Notes: generated from the sequence alone by a model not told the origin. A DNA stretch of 33,689 nt from Sulfuricella sp. (GCA_018336195.1 JAGXQV010000139.1:1-33689); one strand, 5' to 3'; numbered from the stretch's first letter, positions 22,905 to 32,089 are shown. Numbers and translations: made by a program.

Positions 22905-24929
22905 TCAGGTTTTTAAATAGTCCTGGCGTCCTCCCAGCCAGCGTTCGAGGTGGCGGGCGGCGTGTTCCGGGTAGTCCTGCAATAGCGATTGCGCGGTATC
23001 GCGAGCCAAGTCGAGAAGGTCGGCATCGCGTTCCAGGTCGGCCACCCTGAGCATCGGCACGCCGCTTTGCCGGGCGCCGAGAAACTCGCCGGGGCCGCGC
23101 AATTGCAGGTCGCGGCGGGCGATCTCGAAGCCGTCGCTGCTGTCGTGGATGATTTTCAGGCGTTCCCGCGCCAGTTCCGACAAAGGTTGCTGGTAGAGCA
23201 GCAGGCACACGCTGGCCATTGCGCCGCGTCCTACCCGTCCGCGCAACTGGTGGAGCTGGGATAGCCCCATGCGCTCGGCGTGCTCAATCACCATCAGCGA
23301 GGCATTGGGAACATCGACACCGACCTCGATCACCGTGGTCGCCACCAGCAAATGCAGGTCGCCGCGCTTGAAGGCCGCCATCACTTCGGCCTTTTCGGCA
23401 CCCGGCAGGCGTCCATGAACCAGGCCGATGTTGAGGTCGGGAAAAGTCGTCGCAAGCGTTTCATAGGTCTCGACGGCAGTCTTGAGTTGCAGCGTTTCCG
23501 ATTCTTCGATCAGCGGACACACCCAATACGCCTGGCGTCCATCCAGGCAGGCGGCGCGCACTCTTGTCACCACTTCGTCGCGGCGCGCATCGGAGACCAG
23601 CCGGGTCAACACCGGGGTGCGCCCCGGCGGCAATTCGTCGATCACCGAAACATCGAGGTCGGCGTAATAGCTCATCGATAAGGTGCGCGGAATCGGGGTG
23701 GCACTCATCATCAACTGGTGCACCGCCGCCCGCCCCTTCTGGCGTAGCGCCAGGCGCTGGTGAACGCCGAAACGATGCTGTTCGTCGATGACCGCCACGG
23801 CGAGGTTGTGGAATTCGACCTGCTCCTGGAACAGCGCGTGGGTTCCCACCACCAGTTGCGCCTCGCCGCTGGCGGCTTTTTCCAGGGCGGCGCGTTTTTC
23901 CTTGGCGGAAAGCCGCGAGGCCAGCCAGGCGGTTTTCACGCCCAAGCCTTCCAGCCAGCCGGCGAGCTTGAGGAAATGCTGTTCGGCGAGAATCTCGGTG
24001 GGCGCCATCAACGCCGCCTGGTAGCCGTTCTCGATGGCCTGCAGGGCCGCCAGCGCGGCCACCACGGTCTTGCCGCTACCCACGTCGCCCTGCAAGAGGC
24101 GCTGCATCGGGTGCGGCTGCCCCAGGTCGCGGCGGATTTCCGCCAGCACCTTGTGCTGCGCGCCGGTCAGCGCAAACGGCAAGCTCCTCAGAAACGCCTG
24201 GCTCAGCGCCCCGCTTGGCGCCAGCGGCGGCGCGTCGAAGCTGCGCCGCTGGCGGTAGTGGTGGCGCATGGAAAGCTGCTGGGCGAGCAGTTCGTCAAAC
24301 GCCAGGCGCTGCCAGGCCGGGTGAGTGCGTTCGACCAAGGCCATCTGCGCGGCGTCCGGGGGCGGCTGGTGCAGGTAGGCGAGGCTGGCAGCGAAGTCGG
24401 CCAAACGATGTTGCTCGCGCAACTTTTCGGGCAGGGTATCGGCAAGGTTTTCGCTCGCCAGCGCCTGGCGGATGTGCTTGCGCAGGCTATCCTGGGAAAG
24501 CCCGGCAGTGGTCGGGTAGATGGGGGTGAGCGCTTCGGCGAGCGGCGCTTCCTCGCCCACCACCCGGTAGCGGGGATGCACCATTTCCAGGCCGTGATAA
24601 CCGTGGCGCAGTTCGCCGAGGGCACGCACGGTCTTGCCCTCGGCGAGAGTTTTCAGTTGGCTGGGGTAGAAATGCAGGAAGCGCAGGAAAATTTCCCCGC
24701 CGCCGTCCTCGATCCGGCAGACCAGCGCCTTGCGCGGTCGGTACTGCGCCTGGCAGTGCACCACGCGCCCCTCGACCTGCACGGTCTGGCCCAGCGGCGC
24801 ATCCGCGATGGGATAAAGATGGGTTTCGTCTTCGTAACGCAGCGGCAGGTGCAGCAGCAGATCGAAGGGACGGTTGACCCCCAGCTTGGCGAGCTTTTCG
24901 CGGGCGGCGTTGCCGATTTTCCAGGTCAT
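22905..24929 (-). CDS. recG: ATP-dependent DNA helicase RecG
   Basis: A 674-residue superfamily 2 helicase that remodels stalled replication forks and Holliday junctions. The N-terminal wedge/OB domain is about 50-150. Helicase motif I is GDVGSGKTVVA (Walker A), motif II is IDEQHRFGVHQR (DEQH), motif III is MSATPIPRTL, and the C-terminal motifs include VATTVIEVGVDVPNASLMVI and QLRGRVGRG. The TRG region follows. All motifs are present, and the length is close to E. coli RecG (693). A REP-like hairpin begins 6 bases upstream of the start codon and could affect its expression. Confidence 0.97.
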   Translation of the reverse strand: MTWKIGNAAREKLAKLGVNRPFDLLLHLPLRYEDETHLYPIADAPLGQTVQVEGRVVHCQAQYRPRKALVCRIEDGGGEIFLRFLHFYPSQLKTLAEGKTVRALGELRHGYHGLEMVHPRYRVVGEEAPLAEALTPIYPTTAGLSQDSLRKHIRQALASENLADTLPEKLREQHRLADFAASLAYLHQPPPDAAQMALVERTHPAWQRLAFDELLAQQLSMRHHYRQRRSFDAPPLAPSGALSQAFLRSLPFALTGAQHKVLAEIRRDLGQPHPMQRLLQGDVGSGKTVVAALAALQAIENGYQAALMAPTEILAEQHFLKLAGWLEGLGVKTAWLASRLSAKEKRAALEKAASGEAQLVVGTHALFQEQVEFHNLAVAVIDEQHRFGVHQRLALRQKGRAAVHQLMMSATPIPRTLSMSYYADLDVSVIDELPPGRTPVLTRLVSDARRDEVVTRVRAACLDGRQAYWVCPLIEESETLQLKTAVETYETLATTFPDLNIGLVHGRLPGAEKAEVMAAFKRGDLHLLVATTVIEVGVDVPNASLMVIEHAERMGLSQLHQLRGRVGRGAMASVCLLLYQQPLSELARERLKIIHDSSDGFEIARRDLQLRGPGEFLGARQSGVPMLRVADLERDADLLDLARDTAQSLLQDYPEHAARHLERWLGGRQDYLKT

Positions 24930-24935
24930 GATTGC

Positions 24936-24969
24936 GTAGGATGGGTGAAGCGTAGCGCACCCATCCTAC
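24936..24969. repeat. REP-like hairpin before recG
   Basis: gtaggatgggt (24936-24946) and acccatcctac (24959-24969) form a perfect 11-bp stem with a 12-base loop. It is similar to common dispersed GTAGGaTGGGT-type repeats of proteobacteria. Confidence 0.75.
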
Positions 24970-25004
24970 ATATTTTCGCGTACCCCAAGGAATCTGTACC
25001 CACT

Positions 25005-25037
25005 CCCCGGATTCCGCTGCACTTCATCCTGGGCTAC
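25005..25037. repeat. Second REP-like hairpin between ridA and recG
   Basis: The minus-strand sequence reads GTAGCCCAGGAT, a spacer, then ATCCGGGG, an imperfect stem of the widespread GTAGCCCGGATgaag...ATCCGGG type. It ends 4 bases before the ridA stop codon and forms a pair with the hairpin at 24936-24969. Confidence 0.6.
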
Positions 25038-25041
25038 TTTC

Positions 25042-25422
25042 TTACTCGACAAACAGCACCGCATCCATTTCCACCAGGGCGCCGCGCGGCAACTCCTTGA
25101 CCCCCACCGCGGCGCGCGCCGGGTAAGGTTGGTCGAAATACTTGGCCATGGTTTCGTTGACCTTGGCGAAGGTGGCGAGGTCGGTGAGATAGACGTTGAG
25201 CTTAACCGTGGCGTTCAGCCCCACGCCGGCGGCATTGGCGACCGCGCCGAGGTTGAGGAACACCTGCTCGATCTGTGCATCGATGCCGTCCTTCATCTGC
25301 ATGGACTGCGGATCGAGGCCGATCTGGCCGGATAGGTAGACGGTGTTGCCGACTTTCACGCCTTGCGAATAGGTGCCAATGGCGGCGGGTGCGTTGGGGG
25401 TGGAGAGAATTTGCTTGGTCAT
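25042..25422 (-). CDS. ridA: RidA family enamine/imine deaminase
   Basis: A 126-residue member of the RidA (YjgF/YER057c) family. It hydrolyses reactive 2-aminoacrylate and other enamines released by PLP enzymes, protecting them from damage. Conserved sites are the start TPNAPAAIGTYSQGVKVG, YLSGQIGLDP, LNVYLTDLATFAKVNE and the substrate Arg in YPARAAVGVKELPRGALVEMDA. It acts as a trimer in the cytosol. The aaggac ribosome binding site before the ATG fits. ridA commonly lies near spoT in proteobacteria; here a diguanylate cyclase gene and an inverted repeat separate them. Confidence 0.95.
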   Translation of the reverse strand: MTKQILSTPNAPAAIGTYSQGVKVGNTVYLSGQIGLDPQSMQMKDGIDAQIEQVFLNLGAVANAAGVGLNATVKLNVYLTDLATFAKVNETMAKYFDQPYPARAAVGVKELPRGALVEMDAVLFVE

Positions 25423-25450
25423 GGGTAAAAGTCCTTAAATGACAAAAACA

Positions 25451-25555
25451 GTTTTGAGTGTTTAGTGTTTAGTTGATGTCGCCGCGCCCTGCGCGGCGGT
25501 ATTTTTAAATCATGCGCAAAGCGCATTCCGCAACTCAACACTAAACACTCAAAAC
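25451..25555. repeat. 105-bp inverted-repeat element between ridA and the GGDEF gene
   Basis: Two 25-base arms (25451-25475 and 25531-25555) differ at one position; each is built from gttttgagtgtttagtg-like units. The inside holds two more perfect hairpins: cgccgcg/cgcggcg (25480-25498) and atgcgc/gcgcat (25512-25526). The arms are AT-rich, unlike the surrounding DNA. No gene fits here. It looks like a MITE-type or other palindromic dispersed element. Confidence 0.85.
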
Positions 25556-25566
25556 TAAACACTGAT

Positions 25567-26655
25567 CTAAAACAACTCGATTTCGCTGGTGTAATGTTCG
25601 CCGCCGAGCACGCCTTCCTCAATCAATTTTTCGTAGGAACACACCCGGTTGCGCCCGTTGTGCTTGGCGTAGTAGAGCGCCTCGTCGGCGTGGCCGACCA
25701 CGGTGGCGGGGATTTCGTCGCTGCGGATGTGGGTAAAACCGGCGCTCACCGTGACTTTGCCGACTTGCGGAAAAGTGTAGGATTCCACGGCCTTGCGAAA
25801 CCGCTCCAGCACCGACCAGGCATTATCGAAGGAAGCCGGTTCCAGCACCACCACGAATTCCTCGCCACCGAAGCGGAACAGCCGGTCGTTGTGGCGGAAG
25901 GTCTTTTCCATGATGCGGGCCAGCAGAAGCAGGACTTCGTCGCCGTACAGATGACCGAAGCGATCATTGACGCTTTTGAAAAAATCGATGTCGATCACCG
26001 CCAGCCAGTGGCTCCAATCGGTGTGCATCTGGCGGCGGCGCAACTGGCCCTTGGGGTTTGCGCCGTTGGCGTCGGCGTTGCGGTAGGCCGAAGTGATCTT
26101 GGCGATGTTGTTGTCGAAGGTCTTGCGGTTGAGCAGGCCGGTCAGGGTGTCGCGCTCGCTGTCGTCGAGGATCATCAGGTAATTGTGGTAAATCTTGAGG
26201 AACCCGCCGACCAGCTTGTGGTTGACGCCGTCGTGGTTGGCGCTGTCGATTTCAAGAAAGCCGACCACCCGGTCGGCACTACCGAATATCGGATAAATAA
26301 ACTGGCTGCACTCTTCGCTGTCGCACAGGCATCGGCATTTCACCATCTGCCGGCTTTCCAGGCTCGCCAGAAAATCGGGAAAATCATCAAGCAGCGGACT
26401 GGTTTCGTCTTCTTCATCGAATTCCAGGTTTTCGAGCACATATTCATCGTGTTCGAAATGCACTTGGGGCAGGAGATGGCGCTTCCCCTGAACATAGTCG
26501 ATGCGGTGCAGCACGATCCTGCGCGAGGCGATCAACTCATGGAGGGTTTTCACTAGGCTGAGCTCAAGCGAATCGCGATCGCGCTGCCCGGTAATCTGCA
26601 CGATGGATTCGAGCAGGCTATCGCTGACGCGGTCTAATCGGCTATGGGCTTTCAT
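25567..26655 (-). CDS. GGDEF diguanylate cyclase
   Basis: A 362-residue cyclase. The C-terminal half is a GGDEF domain: DTLTGLLNR (169-177), IDIDFFKSVNDRFGHLYGDE (221-240), and the active site GGEEF (263-267), a functional variant, preceded by an RxxD inhibitory site (RHND, 254-257) at the right distance of five residues. It should make c-di-GMP from two GTP with product feedback. The N-terminal half (1-160) is a GAF-like sensory region with four close cysteines (Cys107, Cys109, Cys111 and Cys116). No membrane segment is seen. It starts 9 bases after the spoT stop, so it is co-transcribed with spoT. Confidence 0.93.
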   Translation of the reverse strand: MKAHSRLDRVSDSLLESIVQITGQRDRDSLELSLVKTLHELIASRRIVLHRIDYVQGKRHLLPQVHFEHDEYVLENLEFDEEDETSPLLDDFPDFLASLESRQMVKCRCLCDSEECSQFIYPIFGSADRVVGFLEIDSANHDGVNHKLVGGFLKIYHNYLMILDDSERDTLTGLLNRKTFDNNIAKITSAYRNADANGANPKGQLRRRQMHTDWSHWLAVIDIDFFKSVNDRFGHLYGDEVLLLLARIMEKTFRHNDRLFRFGGEEFVVVLEPASFDNAWSVLERFRKAVESYTFPQVGKVTVSAGFTHIRSDEIPATVVGHADEALYYAKHNGRNRVCSYEKLIEEGVLGGEHYTSEIELF

Positions 26656-26664
26656 GTTTTGATA

Positions 26665-28782
26665 CTATCCCTTGGTACGGGCGATTCTCACCACTTCCGG
26701 CAGTTTGCGCAAGCCGCGCATCACGTTGGCGAGATGGGCGCGATTTTCCACCTGGAGGGTGAAAAGCATCGACGCATAGATGCTGCCGTCTTCCTCTTCC
26801 ATCGCCACGTTGTCGATGTTGGAGCCGGCTTCGGCAATGGTGGCGGCAATCTTGGCAAGTACCCCGCGCTGGTTGGCGACCACCAGCTTGATGGCAACAT
26901 CGAACATTTTCCGGCTACCGGGATCCCATTCCACGTCGAGCAGCTTGTCGACATCGCCGCGCGCCTTGGCGATGTGCGGGCAATCGTGGGTATGCACCAC
27001 CAGCCCCTGCCCCTTCTTGATGAAGCCGATGATCGGGTCGCCGGGGATGGGCCGGCAGCACTTGGCGAACTGCACCGCCATGCCTTCCGAACCGCGGATG
27101 GTGATGGGGCCGGCGGCGACCAGCTTGCGCTCTTCGGGCAGCGCGTCGTGGAGCGCCAGCAACTGGCGCGCCACCACGATATTGAGACGCTTGCCCAGGC
27201 CGATGTCGGCGAGAATTTCGCGCTTGGTCTTGCCGGAGTTCTCGCGCAGCAGCTTGTCCCATTGGGCGTCCCCCACGTCGCTGTGCTGCACGCCCAAGGC
27301 ACGCAGCGCCTGGTTGAGCAGGCGTTCGCCGAGAGCCGCGGATTCCTCGTACTGCATGGTCTTGAGAAAATGGCGGATATGCGAGCGGGCCTTGCCGGTG
27401 GAGACGAAATTCAGCCACGACGGATTGGGATTGCCGTGGGCGGCGGTGATGATTTCCACTTGGTCGCCGTTACGCAGTTCGGAACGCAGCGGCGCCAGTT
27501 CGTGGTTGATCTTGGCGGCTACGCAGCGATTGCCCACGTCGGTATGCACCGCGTAGGCGAAATCCACCGGGGTGGCGCCGCGCGGCAGGGCCATGATCTT
27601 GCCCTTGGGGGTAAAGACGTAGACTTCCTCGGGAAACAGGTCGACCTTGATATGTTCCAGGAATTCCGCGGCATCGCCGCTCTCCGACTGGATTTCCAGG
27701 AGGCTTTGCAGCCACTGGTGGGTCTTCTTGTGCATCTCGTTGACGCCCGGCTCGCCGCTCTTGTACAGCCAGTGCGAGGCCACCCCGGCCTCGGCGATCT
27801 TATGCATGTCGGCACTGCGGATCTGGATCTCGATGGGCGTGGCGAACGGGCCGAACAGCGTGGTGTGGAGCGACTGGTAGCCGTTGGCCTTGGGGATAGC
27901 GATGTAGTCCTTGAACTTGCCGGGAATCGGCTTGTACAGCGCATGTAGCGCACCCAAGGTGAGATAGCAGGTCGGCACGTCCTTGACGATGACGCGGAAA
28001 CCGTAGATGTCGAAGACCTCGGAAAAAGTCAGGGATTTTTCCTGCATCTTCTTGTAGATGCTGTAGAGGTGCTTCTCGCGCCCGCTCACCCGGGCATCGA
28101 TACCCGCGTCGGCAAGCTTGTGGGTAAGAGCTTCCTTGACCTTGGCGACCACTTCGCGGCGATTGCCGCGCGCCGTCTTGACGGCTTTTTCAAGTACCTG
28201 ATAGCGGTTCGGGTAGAGGAACTGGAAGCTCAAGTCCTCCAGTTCCTGGTAAATCTTGTTGAGCCCCAGGCGGTTGGCGATCGGCGCGTAGATGTCGAGG
28301 GTCTCGCGGGCGATGCGCAGGCGCTTGTCCTCACGCATGGCAACCAGGGTGCGCATGTTGTGCAGGCGGTCGGCGAGCTTGACCAGGATGACCCGCACGT
28401 CGCGCGCCATCGCCAGCAACATCTTGCGGAAATTCTCGGCCTGGGCGTGCGCCTCGGTCTGGAAAGCCAGCTTGTCGAGCTTGGAAACGCCATCCACCAG
28501 TTCGGCCACCTGCTTGCCGAATTTGGCGGCGATATCCGGCTTGGTGACCGGGGTATCCTCCAGCACGTCGTGGAGCAGGCCGGCGATCAGGGCTTGCGCG
28601 TCGAGATGCCAGGCGGCCAGGATGGACGCCACCGCTAGCGGGTGAGTGATGTACGGCTCGCCGCTTTGGCGCATCTGCCCGTCGTGGGCGGATTTGCTCA
28701 ACTCAAAAGCGGCCCTGACTAGGGCGATATCGTCCGGTTTGAGGTAGGAAAGCTGCTCGGTCAGCTCGGCAAGGTCGGTCAT
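26665..28782 (-). CDS. spoT: Bifunctional (p)ppGpp synthetase/hydrolase
   Basis: A 705-residue Rel/SpoT enzyme of the stringent response. The hydrolase HD domain is intact (GLLHDVLEDT at 68-77, plus SKLDKL), as is the synthetase domain (GFRVIVKDVPTCYLTLGALH), followed by TGS (about 385-445; VFTPKGKIMALPRGATPVDFAY), the helical/zinc-type region, and a C-terminal ACT domain (about 635-705). The HD residues suggest active ppGpp hydrolysis. The start at 28782 (MTDLAELTEQL) is chosen; a TTG-started frame from 28857 overlaps the rpoZ stop and adds a Pro/Ser-rich stretch without homology. The gene order gmk-rpoZ-spoT is classical. Confidence 0.96.
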   Translation of the reverse strand: MTDLAELTEQLSYLKPDDIALVRAAFELSKSAHDGQMRQSGEPYITHPLAVASILAAWHLDAQALIAGLLHDVLEDTPVTKPDIAAKFGKQVAELVDGVSKLDKLAFQTEAHAQAENFRKMLLAMARDVRVILVKLADRLHNMRTLVAMREDKRLRIARETLDIYAPIANRLGLNKIYQELEDLSFQFLYPNRYQVLEKAVKTARGNRREVVAKVKEALTHKLADAGIDARVSGREKHLYSIYKKMQEKSLTFSEVFDIYGFRVIVKDVPTCYLTLGALHALYKPIPGKFKDYIAIPKANGYQSLHTTLFGPFATPIEIQIRSADMHKIAEAGVASHWLYKSGEPGVNEMHKKTHQWLQSLLEIQSESGDAAEFLEHIKVDLFPEEVYVFTPKGKIMALPRGATPVDFAYAVHTDVGNRCVAAKINHELAPLRSELRNGDQVEIITAAHGNPNPSWLNFVSTGKARSHIRHFLKTMQYEESAALGERLLNQALRALGVQHSDVGDAQWDKLLRENSGKTKREILADIGLGKRLNIVVARQLLALHDALPEERKLVAAGPITIRGSEGMAVQFAKCCRPIPGDPIIGFIKKGQGLVVHTHDCPHIAKARGDVDKLLDVEWDPGSRKMFDVAIKLVVANQRGVLAKIAATIAEAGSNIDNVAMEEEDGSIYASMLFTLQVENRAHLANVMRGLRKLPEVVRIARTKG

Positions 28783-28857
28783 CGGGTCAGGGCAAGGGAC
28801 TAGGGGCTGGAGAGGCTGGGAAGACGATGCCCCAGCCACGGTTTCCCGCCCTGACAA

Positions 28858-29064
28858 TTACGCTCGACCGCGGTTGAGGATTTCCATGCCGACCTTGCCT
28901 TGGGCGATTTCGCGCAGGGCGATGACGGTGGGCTTGTCGCGGTTCGGCTCGACCAGCGCAGTGGCGCCGGTGGCCAGTTGACGGGCGCGGTAAGTGGCGG
29001 CGAGCGCCAGTTCGAAGCGGTTGGGGATAAGTTTCAGACAGTCGTCGACGGTAATGCGTGCCAT
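28858..29064 (-). CDS. rpoZ: DNA-directed RNA polymerase omega subunit
   Basis: A 68-residue omega subunit, shorter than E. coli's 91 as is usual in betaproteobacteria. It starts [30 protein letters not shown] and contains the conserved [14 protein letters not shown]. It folds around the beta-prime C-terminus, aids RNA polymerase assembly and forms part of a ppGpp site, so its position between gmk and spoT is functionally sensible. It lies 38 bases after gmk. Confidence 0.97.
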   Translation of the reverse strand: MARITVDDCLKLIPNRFELALAATYRARQLATGATALVEPNRDKPTVIALREIAQGKVGMEILNRGRA

Positions 29065-29102
29065 GTTAATTCCTCGTTTTACTAATGGTTTGGCGTTTCA
29101 GC

Positions 29103-29717
29103 CTATTTCATTTTCCCGATGGTTTCGGCGTGGCGGGCCAGTTGCCGCGCCATCGTCAGGCGCTGGCCGCGAATGACCGCGAGCAGTTCCTGCAAAGCCG
29201 TATCGAAAAGGTCGTTGATGATAACATAATCGAACTCCTCGACATGGCGGATATCCTCGCGCGCCGCCGCCAGACGGCGGGTGATCACCTCCTCGGAATC
29301 CGAGTTGCGGCCCTTCAGGCGCTGGGTGAGCGCTTCCAGGGAAGGCGGCAGGATGAAGATGCCGATGGCCTCCGGGAAAATCCGTCGTACCTGGGCTGCC
29401 CCCTGCCAGTCGATCTCCAGCAGGATATCGGCGCCGCTGCGGATAACGCCCTCGATCCACGATTGCGAAGTGCCGTAGCGGTTGCCGTAGACCTCCGCGC
29501 TTTCCAGGAAATCGCCGCGGTGCAGCATGTCGAGAAAAGTCTGTTCATCGACGAAATGGTAGTCCTTGCCGTTCACTTCGCCGGGACGCGGCGCGCGGGT
29601 GGTATAGGAAACCGACAGTTGCACTTGGCGGTCCGCCTCCAGCAGCGCCCTCACCAAGCTGGTCTTGCCGGCGCCGGACGGCGCGGTGACGATGTAGATA
29701 TTGCCTTTATCCATCAC
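29103..29717 (-). CDS. gmk: Guanylate kinase
   Basis: A 204-residue guanylate kinase that makes GDP from GMP and ATP. The P-loop is APSGAGKTS (12-20); the GMP-binding segment includes VSYTTRAPRPGEVNGKDYHFV (about 36-56), and EVYGNRYGTS, LEIDWQGAAQVR and the lid region follow. It supplies the GDP/GTP pool used by SpoT and by the cyclase downstream in the same block. A good promoter lies upstream at 29802-29830. Confidence 0.97.
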   Translation of the reverse strand: MMDKGNIYIVTAPSGAGKTSLVRALLEADRQVQLSVSYTTRAPRPGEVNGKDYHFVDEQTFLDMLHRGDFLESAEVYGNRYGTSQSWIEGVIRSGADILLEIDWQGAAQVRRIFPEAIGIFILPPSLEALTQRLKGRNSDSEEVITRRLAAAREDIRHVEEFDYVIINDLFDTALQELLAVIRGQRLTMARQLARHAETIGKMK

Positions 29718-29801
29718 TGGAAAATACTCCCATTAAATTGCCGGTTCGGCTGGAAAAGCGGTTTCGGGGGTTCGGCCCGCGCCTGACGACAGAAAGCCAA
29801 A

Positions 29802-29830
29802 ACTATAGGGCATTCCCTGCCCCTTGTCAG
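29802..29830 (-). promoter_or_regulatory. Sigma-70 promoter of the gmk operon
   Basis: On the minus strand, CTGACA (29825-29830) and TATAGT (29802-29807) are 17 bases apart, about 85 bases before the gmk start. It is the best promoter candidate upstream of the gmk-rpoZ-spoT block. Confidence 0.65.
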
Positions 29831-29834
29831 CAAG

Positions 29835-30407
29835 CTACGGCTGGTCGCTCTGTGGTGGAGGCAGCGCACCGGGACTGGCGGTATTGGGCTTGCCGGGATC
29901 GGGGGGCGGAGCGGGAGGCGGTGGCTCCAGTTGAGTCGGCGGAGAGACGGTCTTGCTGGCGGCACGATTTTCGGCGGCGTCCTGCGCATTCTTCTGGGCA
30001 GTCATCGCGTCCATCTGGTTAATCAGCTTCTTGTCGTGCGCCTGCGCCTGTGCGTTGAATTTCTGGGTGCGCACTTCGGAGATGGCGTGGTACTCGGCAT
30101 TGAGCTGGGCGATATGCTGCGCCGTGCGGGCATCGCTCTTGGCGCGCTCGCTATGCTGGTTGGCGAACATCTGCCGGTCCGGTTCCTGGAACGGCGGATT
30201 TTCCATGGGCTTGGCCAGGACGGTGGAACTCATTTCCCGTCCCAGACTGCTCAAACTCACCTTGTAGCTGGGCGAGGCCTGCGCGCCGCTGGATTGGCCG
30301 GCGTTTCCGGCCTGGTTCACCACCGCGGGCGGAGAAGCGGCCGCCGCCATGCCGTAGGGATCGGCATAGTTACGATAACTGGCGAGGGCGTGTTCGGTTC
30401 GAATCAT
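29835..30407 (-). CDS. Hypothetical protein with Pro-rich C-terminus
   Basis: A 190-residue protein that I do not recognise. It has no signal peptide or membrane segment. The first about 60 residues are Ala/Ser/Gly/Asn-rich, the middle (about 85-150) is probably helical and charged (ERAKSDARTAQHIAQLNAEY, AQAQAHDKKLINQMDAM), and the C-terminal 40 residues are mainly Pro. No Cys is present. It starts 29 bases after the FHA gene on the same strand, so the two are likely co-transcribed and might act together, for example in a scaffold or secretion context; this is only context. Much of the chain is expected to be disordered. Confidence 0.6.
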   Translation of the reverse strand: MIRTEHALASYRNYADPYGMAAAASPPAVVNQAGNAGQSSGAQASPSYKVSLSSLGREMSSTVLAKPMENPPFQEPDRQMFANQHSERAKSDARTAQHIAQLNAEYHAISEVRTQKFNAQAQAHDKKLINQMDAMTAQKNAQDAAENRAASKTVSPPTQLEPPPPAPPPDPGKPNTASPGALPPPQSDQP

Positions 30408-30436
30408 GCAGCACTTGCGAAAAACAAATTACAAAA

Positions 30437-30784
30437 TCATTGCCGTGGAGTCTCCACTTTCCAAGTTTTTTCGCCGGCCTGACCGGCTTCGTCTTTTTTT
30501 CCGTCGAGCACGTAAATCTGATAGCGCACGATGGTAATCATCTTGCCAAAGGTCAGCGGGGTCGGCTGGTCGATTTTCACCCCGTTGACCATCGTTCCGT
30601 TGGTGCTGCCCAGGTCTTCCACCGACAATTCGGGCGCCAGGGTGATGCACAGATGGACGCCACTCACCACCTTGTTGTCGATCTGGATATCGCATTCCGG
30701 ATTGCGGCCCACCGTCACGCTAGGCTGGTCGGTCAACACGTCGCGGTAGATGAAACCATCCTGCATCACCACCACTCTTTTCAT
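30437..30784 (-). CDS. FHA domain protein
   Basis: A 115-residue protein that is almost only a forkhead-associated domain, a phosphothreonine-binding fold. The five conserved residues are Gly26-Arg27 (VGRNPECDI), Ser41 and His44 (VSGVH), and Asn62-Gly63 (GSTNGTMVNG), so peptide binding should work. The C-terminal 25 residues are a charged tail. FHA proteins usually pair with Ser/Thr kinases or type VI secretion. No such gene is in the window. It is downstream of queA by 75 bases and upstream of the Pro-rich unknown. Confidence 0.92.
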   Translation of the reverse strand: MKRVVVMQDGFIYRDVLTDQPSVTVGRNPECDIQIDNKVVSGVHLCITLAPELSVEDLGSTNGTMVNGVKIDQPTPLTFGKMITIVRYQIYVLDGKKDEAGQAGEKTWKVETPRQ

Positions 30785-30859
30785 AGCCTGCTCCCCACGG
30801 AAACGAACGTGCCACCTGGGTGCGAATCATAAACCAACCGCCCCCCGCAGAAAAGGCTC

Positions 30860-31885
<1,026 letters not shown>

Positions 31886-31914
31886 GAGAGGCGCAATGAT
31901 AACCGCAGTAAAGC

Positions 31915-31943
31915 TTGCCGGAAACCGCAAATTAGGGAATAAT
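31915..31943 (+). promoter_or_regulatory. Promoter of tRNA-Leu
   Basis: TTGCCG (31915-31920) and AATAAT (31938-31943) are separated by 17 bases; a GC-rich discriminator (tcgcgc) follows, typical of stable-RNA promoters that respond to ppGpp. The tRNA begins 14 bases after the -10 box. Confidence 0.6.
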
Positions 31944-31957
31944 TCGCGCTTCCCCGT

Positions 31958-32044
31958 GCCGGGATGGCGGAACTGGTAGACGCACGGGACTCAAAATCCC
32001 GCGCTAGCAATAGCGTGCCGGTTCGATTCCGGCTCCCGGCACCA
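31958..32044 (+). tRNA. tRNA-Leu (CAA anticodon)
   Basis: An 87-base class II tRNA with encoded CCA. The acceptor stem GCCGGGA (31958-31964) pairs with TCCCGGC (32034-32040); the anticodon stem cggga/tcccg (31985-31989 and 31997-32001) holds loop CTCAAAA with anticodon CAA at 31992-31994. The long variable arm (cgctagcaatagcg) and GGTTCGATTCC T arm complete a leucine tRNA. It decodes UUG. Confidence 0.97.
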
Positions 32045-32053
32045 ATAAACATG

Positions 32054-32080
32054 CGGCCTCCAAGAATGGAGGCCGTTTTT
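32054..32080 (+). terminator. Terminator after tRNA-Leu
   Basis: An 8-bp stem cggcctcc/ggaggccg (32054-32061 and 32068-32075), a 6-base loop and five U follow the tRNA by 9 bases. Confidence 0.92.
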
Positions 32081-32089
32081 GTTTTCAGG

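Noticed and set aside
23760..25100. Plus-strand frame of 446 residues over recG and the REP-like hairpins
   Set aside because: It lacks any domain and lies opposite an intact recG.
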